The translations under genes were made by a program, and so were the position numbers. Shown piece by piece: positions 7,023 through 13,701 of a stretch of 32,763 bases of DNA (position 1 is its first letter; the number at the start of each line of letters is the position of its first letter). This DNA is from Propionivibrio sp. (GTDB lineage Bacteria; Pseudomonadota; Gammaproteobacteria; Burkholderiales; Rhodocyclaceae): contig NZ_JAGOIT010000031.1 in the NCBI RefSeq assembly GCF_017995515.1, forward strand, positions 2,856-35,618. Reading direction: 5' to 3'. The notes under the pieces were generated by a model. The model was not told the DNA's origin. It saw only the letters and a list, made by a program, of their open reading frames with translations, and did no database searches.

Positions 7023-8167
7023 AGCGCTTCTTCCTCATCGACGCGCACGATGAACTTGCCGTCAAAGTCGCAGACCAGCAGGGTCAATTGGTAAGGGCCG
7101 GGGTAGCAGGTCTTGAGACTGCGGATCGCCTTCTTCGCCAGCGCGCGGTGAAACTCGACCGAGAGGCCGAGCGCCAGCAGCTTTTCCGCCGCGAAGCGCG
7201 CCGTCTCGGCGGCGCGGATTTCTTCGACCAGATCGGGCGCGGCGCCGACTTCCTGCGCGCACTCGGCGAGCAGGTCGCGGTCGATCTCGGCCTTCCAGGC
7301 GTGGGTGACGGCGAGGCCCTGACCCATCTTGGTCAGCTTGCCGGCCATGGCGCCGATGTAGACGCGCTGCATCTTGCGCTTGACCGCCGCCTGGAACGCG
7401 GCCTTGACGAAGTCGCCCATCTGCACGAAGCAGGCTTCGTCGAGTTCCGGCAGCTGGCGCATGGCGAACTTCTCGCTGCGTCCGCCGGTGGTGAACACGG
7501 TGCTGGTATTGCCCTGTTTGGCGGCGACGTCGATCGCCTGCACGACGCTGGCGCGGAAGGCCGCCGTCGAGTACGGGCGGACGATGCCGGTGGTGCCGAG
7601 GATCGAAATGCCGCCGAGAATGCCCAGCCGCGCGTTGAGCGTCTTCTTCGCCATCTCGTCGCCGCCCGGCACCGATAGGGTCACTTCCAGCCCGTCGTGG
7701 TCGAGCACCTCGCCGGCGACGGCGCGCACGTTGTCGGCGATGTTGCGGCGCGGCACCGGGTTGATCGCCGGACCATTCACTTCCAGCCCAAGGCCTTCCT
7801 TGGTGACGACGCCGACGCCGGGGCCGCCTTTGAGGATGACTTCACCGGTCGCATTCGGCAAGAGGCGAACGTCGGCGGTGAGGTGCGCACCGTTCGTCGC
7901 GTCCGGATCATCGCCGGCATCCTTGACGATGACGGCGTGGGCAACGCCATCGACGATGCGGCCTTCGCTCACTGCGAAGCTCACGTCCTGCCCGTTCGGC
8001 AAATGACAGACGACGCTTGCCGGCACCTCGCCGCTGAGCAGGCCGAGCGTCGCCGCGCGCGCCGCCGCCGCCGAGCAGGCGCCGGTGGTGAAGCCGCTGC
8101 GGTTGCCACGCTGGCGACGGCCGTCGCCCTTGCGGACTTTTTCCGTCGTTGTCGCGAGGTCGCTCAT
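7019..8167 (-). CDS. cbiD: Cobalt-precorrin-5B C1-methyltransferase
   Basis: 382 residues from the ATG at 8165-8167, chosen because it gives the standard 4-base overlap with cbiC and the family N-terminus follows (RSGFTTGACSAAAARAATLGLL). Other CbiD features are GGPGVGVVTKEGL, GGISILGTTGIVRPYSTAAF and GAMAGKLTKMGQGLAVTH. CbiD methylates C1 of cobalt-precorrin-5B and is diagnostic of the anaerobic (early cobalt) pathway, where it replaces CobF. The N-terminal 20 residues are rich in Lys and Arg. Confidence 0.95.
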   Translation of the reverse strand: MSDLATTTEKVRKGDGRRQRGNRSGFTTGACSAAAARAATLGLLSGEVPASVVCHLPNGQDVSFAVSEGRIVDGVAHAVIVKDAGDDPDATNGAHLTADVRLLPNATGEVILKGGPGVGVVTKEGLGLEVNGPAINPVPRRNIADNVRAVAGEVLDHDGLEVTLSVPGGDEMAKKTLNARLGILGGISILGTTGIVRPYSTAAFRASVVQAIDVAAKQGNTSTVFTTGGRSEKFAMRQLPELDEACFVQMGDFVKAAFQAAVKRKMQRVYIGAMAGKLTKMGQGLAVTHAWKAEIDRDLLAECAQEVGAAPDLVEEIRAAETARFAAEKLLALGLSVEFHRALAKKAIRSLKTCYPGPYQLTLLVCDFDGKFIVRVDEEEAL

Positions 8168-8847
8168 GCCGCCTTCTTCTGCTCCGCTTCGGCGAGCCCG
8201 AGCAGCGCATGGATCGCGGCGACGACGAGCGTCGAGCCGCCCTTGCGCCCCTTGATCGCGACCCACGGGATGTCATCGATGGTCATCAGCAGGTCCTTCG
8301 ATTCGGCCGCCGAGACGAAGCCGACCGGCATACCGACGATCAGCGCCGGCTTGGCGCCTTCTTCGCGGATCAGGCGGATGACTTCGATCAGCGCGGTCGG
8401 CGCATTGCCGATGCCGACGATGGCGCCGTCGAGCTTGCCTTCGCGGTGCGCCTTGCGCATCGCCTGCACGGCGCGCGTCGTCTCTTCGGCCTTTGCCTGC
8501 TCGATCACGTCATCGTCGGAGATGTAGTGGTGCGTCGTCATGCCGAAGTGCTTGAGGCGCGGCTTGGAGAGGCCGACGCAGATCATCTCGACGTCGGCGA
8601 CGATCGGCGTGCCGCCTTTCAGCACAGCGGCGAGACCGGCCTGCATCGCTTGCGGATGGAAAGCCGTGAGGCCGTTGAACTCGAAGTCGGCGTTGGCGTG
8701 GATCATGCGGCGTACCAGCGGCCATTGTTCGGCGGTGTAGTCATGTGGGCCGGCTTCGGCGTCGATGATGGCGAACGAGTCGTGTTCGATGGCGCGGCCG
8801 GCGGCGGTCAGTTGTTCGGTGATGGTGTTGGCGGAGTTAGTCATCAT
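8164..8847 (-). CDS. cbiC: (Cobalt-)precorrin-8 methylmutase
   Basis: 227 residues (CbiC/CobH). Diagnostic segments are VRRMIHANADFEF with the catalytic His, LKGGTPIVADVEMICVGLSK, and IVGIGNAPTALIEVIRLI followed by ALIVGMPVGFVSAAESKDLL. It moves the methyl group from C11 to C12, giving (cobalt-)cobyrinate (hydrogenobyrinate in the aerobic route). It lies 6 bases downstream of cbiX and overlaps cbiD by 4 bases. Two Met codons open the gene, so the start could be either one. Confidence 0.95.
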   Translation of the reverse strand: MMTNSANTITEQLTAAGRAIEHDSFAIIDAEAGPHDYTAEQWPLVRRMIHANADFEFNGLTAFHPQAMQAGLAAVLKGGTPIVADVEMICVGLSKPRLKHFGMTTHHYISDDDVIEQAKAEETTRAVQAMRKAHREGKLDGAIVGIGNAPTALIEVIRLIREEGAKPALIVGMPVGFVSAAESKDLLMTIDDIPWVAIKGRKGGSTLVVAAIHALLGLAEAEQKKAA

Positions 8848-8853
8848 GTCGGT

Positions 8854-9759
8854 TCAGGTCCTGGCGTGTTTGCAGCTGGAGTGGTTGTCAGCATGGTCGT
8901 GCGCATGGCTGCAACCGCCGGTCGCGGTATGGCTATGGTCGTGCAGATGTTCGGCTTCGGCGGCTTCGCGGTATTTGCAGCCGTCGCATTCGAGCAGCGA
9001 GCCTTCGGCGAGTTGATCGTCGCCGGCACGTCGGTCGAGCAGGGCGAAGATCTCCGGCTCGAAGCCGAAGTGCTTGCCGAGCGCGAAGGCGACCTGCGGA
9101 TATTGCTGCTTCAGCCGTGCGAGCTGGCCGTTGATGCGTTCGATCAGCACGCCGGTAAAGAGATAAACCGGGATCACGCAGATCTGCGTCATGCCGAGCT
9201 TGACGTGGCGCTGGACGACCGTCTCCAGGCGCGGCCAGGTGACGCCGGTGAAGGCGAGGTCGACGAGTTCGTGATCGTTCTCCTCGAAGATCCAGCGCGC
9301 CATGCGCGCCAGTTCGCCGTTGGCACCAGCGTCCGACGAGCCGCGCCCGAGCAGGATGACGCCGGTCGTCTGCGGGTCCGGCACGTCGAGTGCTCTCATC
9401 AGGCGGTCGAGCTGCTTCTGCAGAACGTCGAAGATCTCGCGCCCCATGCCGAGATGGCGCGTGACGACGAACTCAACGTTCGGGTGGCGTTCACGCGCAC
9501 TCTCGATCGCGGCCGGCAGCTCCATCTTGACGTGGCCGGCGGCGTTGAGAATGAAGGGGATCAGCACGACACGTTGGGCACCCTTGGCTGCGTTGTCGAG
9601 GCCGTCGTTGAGTAGCACGTCGGCGTGCTCGATGAAGCAGACCTCGATGCGCCAGTCCGGATGTTTTCTCCGCCACTGATCGGCGAAGCGCTCGATCTCG
9701 TCGTTGCCGTCGCGGTTGCGCGAGCCGTGGCCGGCGAGCAGGAAGGTAGTCTTAGTCAT
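8854..9759 (-). CDS. cbiX: Sirohydrochlorin cobaltochelatase with Cys/His-rich C-terminal tail
   Basis: 301 residues, a two-lobed long-form CbiX. Lobe 1 has FLLAGHGSRNRDGNDEI with metal-ligand His11 and IPFILNAAGHVKMELP with His76. Lobe 2 has VILLGRGSSDAGANGELARMARWIFE and IPVYLFTGVLIERI. The enzyme inserts cobalt into sirohydrochlorin (factor II), the step that commits to the anaerobic route. The tail carries CDGC (Cys258, Cys261) and then a His-rich stretch with nine His and two more Cys (about 271-298). A His-rich region plus a CxxC Fe-S motif is known from Bacillus CbiX, so a metal-storage or redox role is possible. The start overlaps the cobM 3' end by 8 bases. Confidence 0.94.
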   Translation of the reverse strand: MTKTTFLLAGHGSRNRDGNDEIERFADQWRRKHPDWRIEVCFIEHADVLLNDGLDNAAKGAQRVVLIPFILNAAGHVKMELPAAIESARERHPNVEFVVTRHLGMGREIFDVLQKQLDRLMRALDVPDPQTTGVILLGRGSSDAGANGELARMARWIFEENDHELVDLAFTGVTWPRLETVVQRHVKLGMTQICVIPVYLFTGVLIERINGQLARLKQQYPQVAFALGKHFGFEPEIFALLDRRAGDDQLAEGSLLECDGCKYREAAEAEHLHDHSHTATGGCSHAHDHADNHSSCKHART

Positions 9760-10546
9760 GGGTGATCGTCTCAGTGGCCTTGCGGAAGCGGTGCGTGAAG
9801 GTCGGGTCGTAGAGCTTGGAGCGCACCAGCGACTCCCAATCGGCAGCGCCGAGCGTCGGGCTGGCGACGATCATCGCCTGGCTGCCGATTTTCTCGGCCT
9901 GACACTTCTGCTTGATGTCAGCCAGCGTGCCGCGCACGATCTTCTCCTGCCCCGGCCAGCTGGCTTTCTGGACCACTAGGATCGGCGCATCCTCGCGCCA
10001 GCCGGCGGCGCGCAGCGCCTTCTGCACTTCGTGCAGCAGCGTGATCGAGAGGTAGATGCACAATGTGCAGTGGTGCGACGCCAGCGCTTCGAGGTCTTCG
10101 CCCTCGGGCATCGGCGTGCGTCCGGCGGTACGCGTGAGGATCACCGTTTGCGTGACTTCCGGCAGCGTCAGCGATTCGCCGGCCGCGGCCATCGACGCCA
10201 TCGCCGACGAGACGCCAGGCACCACGGCCCATTCGACGCCGGCGGCGGTGAGCGGGCGCGTCATCTCGATCAGCGCGCCGTAGAGGCCGGGGTCGCCCGT
10301 CTGCAGGCGGATGACCGTTTCGTGGCGGCTGGCCTGGTCGAGCAGCCAGTCAACCATCTCTTCGAGCGTCATGTCCTTCGAGTCGCGGATCTCGCAGCCC
10401 TCGGGCGCGTACAACGTCGCTGCCTGGTCGACGAGCGAGCCGGCGTAGAGGATCGCGCCCGATTGTTCGAGCAGCTTGCGGCCCTTGACGGTGATCAGGT
10501 CGGGGTCGCCGGGGCCGGCGCCGACAAACCAGATTTTTCCTGGCAT
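9752..10546 (-). CDS. cobM: Precorrin-4 / cobalt-precorrin-4 C11-methyltransferase
   Basis: 264 residues (CbiF/CobM). Motifs are IWFVGAGPGDPDLITVKGRKLLE, RLQTGDPGLYGALIEMTRPL, and VVPGVSSAMASMAAAGESLTLPEVTQTVILTR, then YLSITLLHEV. It methylates C11 of the (cobalt-)precorrin-4 macrocycle. A GGAG lies about 10 bases before the ATG (10544-10546). It follows cbiO by 46 bases, the join between the transporter and enzyme halves of the operon, and its 3' end overlaps cbiX by 8 bases. Its stop codon is TAA where most neighbours use TGA. Confidence 0.96.
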   Translation of the reverse strand: MPGKIWFVGAGPGDPDLITVKGRKLLEQSGAILYAGSLVDQAATLYAPEGCEIRDSKDMTLEEMVDWLLDQASRHETVIRLQTGDPGLYGALIEMTRPLTAAGVEWAVVPGVSSAMASMAAAGESLTLPEVTQTVILTRTAGRTPMPEGEDLEALASHHCTLCIYLSITLLHEVQKALRAAGWREDAPILVVQKASWPGQEKIVRGTLADIKQKCQAEKIGSQAMIVASPTLGAADWESLVRSKLYDPTFTHRFRKATETITHD

Positions 10547-10592
10547 CAGTGGGTACTCCGTGGTTGGATGGAAAAGGGCGCAATCGTCGCGT

Positions 10593-11453
10593 TCATTGCG
10601 CGCTCTTTCCTTGATGTTTGATAAGTTCGGTCAGCTCGCCGAGGCTGCGCGGCGACTGTCCGGCTTGAAGGTGGCCGGCGGTGACCAGCTGGCGGTGCAG
10701 TTCGATGATGCCGGGGATGGGCAGGCCGGCGGCGGCAAGCGCGTGGGCGTTGCCCGGGAAGTCCTCGGCATCGAAGGCGGCGGTGCATTGGCCGCGTGCC
10801 ATCACGTGGATGCGGTCGGCCCAGCGGTAGGCGAAGTCGATGTCGTGCGTCGCCAAGAGGAGCGTGATGCCCTGGCCGTGCAGGTGATCGAAGACGGCGA
10901 GCAGCTCCTGGCGCATGGCGTGGTCGAGGCCGGCCATCGGTTCGTCGAGGATCAGCAGCTGCGGTTGCATCGCCAGTACGCCGGCGATGCACACGCGCTT
11001 CTTCTGCCCGAACGAGAGGTTATGTACCGGGCGATCGGCGTAGTCGTCCATGCGCACGGCACGCAGGGCGTCGTTTACGCGCTGGCGCACCGTGTCCATG
11101 TCGAGTCCGAGGTTGAGCGGGCCGAACGACACGTCTTCCTGCACACTGGCCGAGAAGAGCTGCTGGTCGGGGTTCTGGAAGACGAGGCCGACGGCGCTGC
11201 GCAATCGACGCAGCCCGTCACGGGAGTAGTCCAGCGGATGACCGGCGTAGCGGATGGCGCCGGACTGTGGGCGCAACAGGCCGTTGGCGTGCTGGAAGAG
11301 CGTCGTCTTGCCGGCGCCGTTGGCGCCGATCAGCGCGTTGCGGCTGCCTTGGGTGATCGCCAGCGAGCAGCCGTCGAGACCGACGTTGCCGTCCGGGTAG
11401 CGGAAGGCGACGTTCTCGAACGCGAGCAACGGTGATGGCGTCGATGGTGTCAT
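10593..11453 (-). CDS. cbiO: Cobalt ECF transporter ATP-binding protein
   Basis: 286 residues from the ATG at 11451-11453, overlapping the cbiQ stop by 4 bases. Walker A is GANGAGKTTL, the Q-loop region is VGLVFQNPDQQLFSASVQEDV, the signature is LSFGQKKRVCIAG, Walker B is LLILDEPMAGLD, and the switch His is in LATHDIDFA. It supplies ATP hydrolysis for cobalt uptake with CbiM, CbiN and CbiQ at the inner membrane. After the switch there is a typical CbiO C-terminal segment (GQCTAAFDAEDFPGNAHALAAAGLPIPGI is seen in part). The residue after DEP is Met where Thr or Ser is usual, which is unlikely to prevent activity. Confidence 0.95.
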   Translation of the reverse strand: MTPSTPSPLLAFENVAFRYPDGNVGLDGCSLAITQGSRNALIGANGAGKTTLFQHANGLLRPQSGAIRYAGHPLDYSRDGLRRLRSAVGLVFQNPDQQLFSASVQEDVSFGPLNLGLDMDTVRQRVNDALRAVRMDDYADRPVHNLSFGQKKRVCIAGVLAMQPQLLILDEPMAGLDHAMRQELLAVFDHLHGQGITLLLATHDIDFAYRWADRIHVMARGQCTAAFDAEDFPGNAHALAAAGLPIPGIIELHRQLVTAGHLQAGQSPRSLGELTELIKHQGKSAQ

Positions 11454-12190
11454 GCAAGTCCCAGCGCGGCTGCGATCAGGCAGGCGCCGCCGATGCCGGC
11501 GATCCACAGGTCACGTTGCGTGTTGGCGTACTGCGGTTCGAGAAAGCGCAGCGCGCCATCGTTGTTGCGCGACTGCGCGGCGACATGCAGGGCGTGCGCG
11601 CGCTGCCAGATCTGTACGGTCAGGTTGGCGGTGAGGCTGCCAAGCGAACGCAGTGCGAGTCGCGGCGTCGCGTACCCAAGACGTGCCGCCTGTGCGGTAC
11701 GGGTGTCGCGCACCGCTTCGGAAAAGACGAACAACATGCGGTAGCAGAGCACCATGATCTCGAGCAGCACTTCCGGCACGTGCAGGCGGCGGAAGAAAGC
11801 GATCAGATCGACCATCGGTGTGGTCAGCGCGAGAAAGAGCATGGCGGCCAGCGCGCCGAGCGAGCGTGCCGCCAGCTGCAAGGTCGGTCCCCAGCCTTCG
11901 GGCAGCCATTGCACGACGAGGTTGCCATCGTTGAAGTCGAGCGAATAGGCGAGCGACACGCAGCCGAGCAGGAGAAAACCGAGCGGCGGCAGTGCGATGC
12001 GCAGATAGCGGCCGGGTGGAACGCAGGCGCCGAGCAGCGTCACGGCAACGATCAGCACGGCGACGCCGGCGGCCGCGTCGGGCCGACCGGCGGCGAAGGC
12101 CGCGACGAAACCGCCGAGGCTGAACGCGGCTTTCGCCGCCGGCGAGACGAATCGCCAGCGGTTGCCGTACGCGCACTGCTCGATCAGCAC
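11450..12190 (-). CDS. cbiQ: Cobalt ECF transporter transmembrane (T) component
   Basis: 246 residues from a GTG at 12188-12190, 4 bases after the cbiN stop, with AGGA a few bases further upstream. This start gives VLIEQCAYGNRWRFVSPAAKAAF, the normal CbiQ N-terminus with its NxWR motif. There are about five hydrophobic segments. The coupling region VLLEIMVLCYRMLFVFSEAVRDTRTAQAARLG carries the Ala-Arg-Gly type coupling signature of T components (here QAARLG), which contacts CbiO. The longer open frame upstream lies inside cbiN in another frame and is not used. Confidence 0.92.
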   Translation of the reverse strand: MLIEQCAYGNRWRFVSPAAKAAFSLGGFVAAFAAGRPDAAAGVAVLIVAVTLLGACVPPGRYLRIALPPLGFLLLGCVSLAYSLDFNDGNLVVQWLPEGWGPTLQLAARSLGALAAMLFLALTTPMVDLIAFFRRLHVPEVLLEIMVLCYRMLFVFSEAVRDTRTAQAARLGYATPRLALRSLGSLTANLTVQIWQRAHALHVAAQSRNNDGALRFLEPQYANTQRDLWIAGIGGACLIAAALGLA

Positions 12191-12194
12191 CGGA

Positions 12195-12590
12195 TCACTG
12201 GTCCTGCTTGCCGTTTTGCTCGGCGGCTGCGCGCAGTTCTTCCCGCAGTTCCTCCATCTCGCGCCGCATCTTCTCGCGCGTGCGGCCGACGCCGATGTAG
12301 TAGCCGATGAAGCCGGCGCCGATCGCCGCTTGCAGCGCAAAGAGCATCGACGCGATTTCGCCGCTTGCCGGCTCGATCAGCGACTCGAACCACGGCTGGT
12401 ACTCGGGGTTGATCTCGCCGATCAGGTTCTTGGCCTGATCGTCGGCGCCGCCGAAGATCGCGACCTCGCCATCCGGTCCGGCGGCAGGGCGTTCGACGAT
12501 CCATAGCGGCAATAGCGCGAGGACGATCACGCCGAGGATCAAGAGGATGTTCTGTGCGCGCTTTTGTGTGGGTTTTTGCGTAGGACTCAT
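12195..12590 (-). CDS. cbiN: Cobalt ECF transporter small subunit CbiN, C-terminally extended
   Basis: 131 residues. Membrane helix 1 is about 14-32. The periplasmic loop holds the CbiN signature [26 protein letters not shown] (46-71), and helix 2 is about 80-101 ([20 protein letters not shown]). CbiN pairs with CbiM and helps load cobalt. CbiN proteins are usually about 90-105 residues. Here 30 extra residues follow helix 2, forming a charged, probably helical or coiled-coil cytoplasmic tail ([18 protein letters not shown]). Both gene ends are tightly packed: the start overlaps the cbiM stop by 4 bases, and cbiQ begins 4 bases after the stop. Confidence 0.92.
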   Translation of the reverse strand: MSPTQKPTQKRAQNILLILGVIVLALLPLWIVERPAAGPDGEVAIFGGADDQAKNLIGEINPEYQPWFESLIEPASGEIASMLFALQAAIGAGFIGYYIGVGRTREKMRREMEELREELRAAAEQNGKQDQ

Positions 12591-13264
12591 GCCTGCACCT
12601 CCGCACGGTCGATAAGCTTCATGGCGCGCAGCTCGGCCGGGTTGAAGCGGGCGAGCGCGTTGAAGATGAGCACGGTGAGCAGGCCTTCGCTGATCGCGAG
12701 CGGGATCTGCGTGACGGCGAAGATGCCGGCGAACTTGACGAACGAGGCCATGAAGCCGCCGACCGGGTCCGGGAAAGCCATCGACAGCTGCACCGACGTG
12801 GTGACATAGGTCAGCAGATCGGCGAGCGACGCGGCGAGAAAGACACCGACGGCGAGCGAGGCGCCGAGCGAACGCGCGAGGCGGAAGACGCCGTAGGCGA
12901 CGAAGGGGCCGACGATGGCCATCGAGAAGATATTGGCGCCGAGCGTGGTCAGGCCGCCGTGCGCGAGCAGCAGCGCCTGGAACAGCAGGACGACGGCGCC
13001 GATCGGCGCCATCGCGGCCGGGCCGAAGAGCAGCGCGCCGAGCCCGGTGCCGGTCGGGTGCGAGCAGCTGCCGGTCACCGAAGGGAGTTTCAGCGCCGAC
13101 AAGACAAACGAAAACGCGGCGGCGACGCCGAGCAGGATGCGCTGCTCCGGATTGGCGGCGATCCGCTTCTTGATCGAGACGATGCCCCAGGCGACGAACG
13201 GCGCGGACGCGACGCTCCAGCCAATGGCGTGTTCAACGGGCAGGAAGCCCTCCATGATGTGCAT
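12587..13264 (-). CDS. cbiM: Cobalt ECF transporter substrate-specific subunit
   Basis: 225 residues from the ATG at 13262-13264. This start is preferred over one four codons upstream because it gives MHIMEGFLP, and in CbiM/NikM the N-terminal Met amine and His2 bind the metal. GGAGAG lies 4 bases upstream. Other signatures are [25 protein letters not shown], which has the third-ligand region, and [25 protein letters not shown]. It is the S component that captures Co2+ for the CbiMNQO transporter. It is the first gene after the cobalamin riboswitch. Confidence 0.96.
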   Translation of the reverse strand: MHIMEGFLPVEHAIGWSVASAPFVAWGIVSIKKRIAANPEQRILLGVAAAFSFVLSALKLPSVTGSCSHPTGTGLGALLFGPAAMAPIGAVVLLFQALLLAHGGLTTLGANIFSMAIVGPFVAYGVFRLARSLGASLAVGVFLAASLADLLTYVTTSVQLSMAFPDPVGGFMASFVKFAGIFAVTQIPLAISEGLLTVLIFNALARFNPAELRAMKLIDRAEVQA

Positions 13265-13268
13265 GATT

Positions 13269-13274
13269 CTCTCC
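13269..13274 (-). promoter_or_regulatory. cbiM ribosome binding site, possibly sequestered
   Basis: GGAGAG on the minus strand, 4 bases before the cbiM ATG. Upstream, 13302-13304 and adjacent bases give CTCTCGTGA. This can pair with TCACG...AGAG, placing the Shine-Dalgarno in a hairpin around a 13-base loop. It is a candidate off-state element of the riboswitch. Confidence 0.5.
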
Positions 13275-13301
13275 ATTCGTGAAACATAAGTTCGGTCACG
13301 A

Positions 13302-13405
13302 GAGGGGAATCAGGACGGAAGAAGGGCCGGCGGGTAACTCGCTCCGGGCGATGCTGCGTGCACGGAAGAATGGCAGGACGGCGAATCGACAGAACCTTTC
13401 CCCTC
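13302..13405 (-). promoter_or_regulatory. Candidate expression platform of the riboswitch
   Basis: On the transcribed strand GAGGGGAA (13398-13405) is perfectly complementary to TTCCCCTC (13302-13309). The CTCTC that overlaps the second element can instead pair with the cbiM Shine-Dalgarno (13269-13274), helped by CGTGA/TCACG next to it. The two pairings cannot form at once. This suggests an anti-sequester/sequester switch controlling translation; there is no U-tract typical of a transcription terminator. The arrangement is inferred from base pairing read by eye. Confidence 0.45.
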
Positions 13406-13428
13406 ACCCCGAGGATTGGTACCACATT

Positions 13429-13633
13429 CGTCTCAGGCCGGTCTTCTGGCTCGCCATCATCCTTCGCCAGCGCCTTCCCATGTGAAGATGTCACACAGTG
13501 GCTACGTCTTTGCTGGCGTCGTCCGGCCTACAGCAGCGGGGGGCTGCGCCGGATTTTTCCGATGACAAAACGTCGAAATTACCGGCTTCCCGTTTCTCCC
13601 ACTCCGGTTGTTCGGAGCTAGGAACCTGAAACG
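13429..13633 (-). promoter_or_regulatory. Cobalamin (AdoCbl-type) riboswitch aptamer
   Basis: Read on the minus strand, the leader holds the conserved blocks of B12 riboswitches in order: an AGGTTCC-type 5' part, GTGGGAGAAACGGGAAGCCGG, the core CCGGCGCAGCCCCCCGCTGC followed by TGTA, the B12 box GCCACTG (13496-13502), GGGAAGGCG, then GATGATGGCGAGCCAGAAGA and CCGGCC. The ends CGTTTCAGG (13625-13633) and CCTGAGACG (13429-13437) pair as a 9-base P1 stem with one G-U. The element lies between a promoter and cbiM, so B12 binding is expected to repress the cobalt uptake and cobalamin operon. Confidence 0.96.
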
Positions 13634-13639
13634 GGCGCA

Positions 13640-13668
13640 AGTATACGCCGAACGTCGTTCCGCACCAA
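13640..13668 (-). promoter_or_regulatory. Sigma70-type promoter of the cobalamin operon
   Basis: The -35 box is TTGGTG (13663-13668) and the -10 box is TATACT (13640-13645), with a 17-base spacer. The predicted transcription start falls at about 13633, exactly where the riboswitch P1 stem begins, which supports the assignment. Confidence 0.75.
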
Positions 13669-13701
13669 CGCCCCTTCCTTGAAGCGCGTGGTCTCATTTG
13701 C

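Noticed and set aside
8149-9615. Plus-strand frame of 488 codons opposite cbiC and cbiX
   Set aside because: Shadow of the cobalamin genes; no recognisable domain, and composition typical of antisense frames.
12191-12340. Longer N-terminus for cbiQ starting inside cbiN
   Set aside because: The added residues are basic and unlike CbiQ; the GTG at 12188-12190 gives the normal N-terminus just after the cbiN stop.
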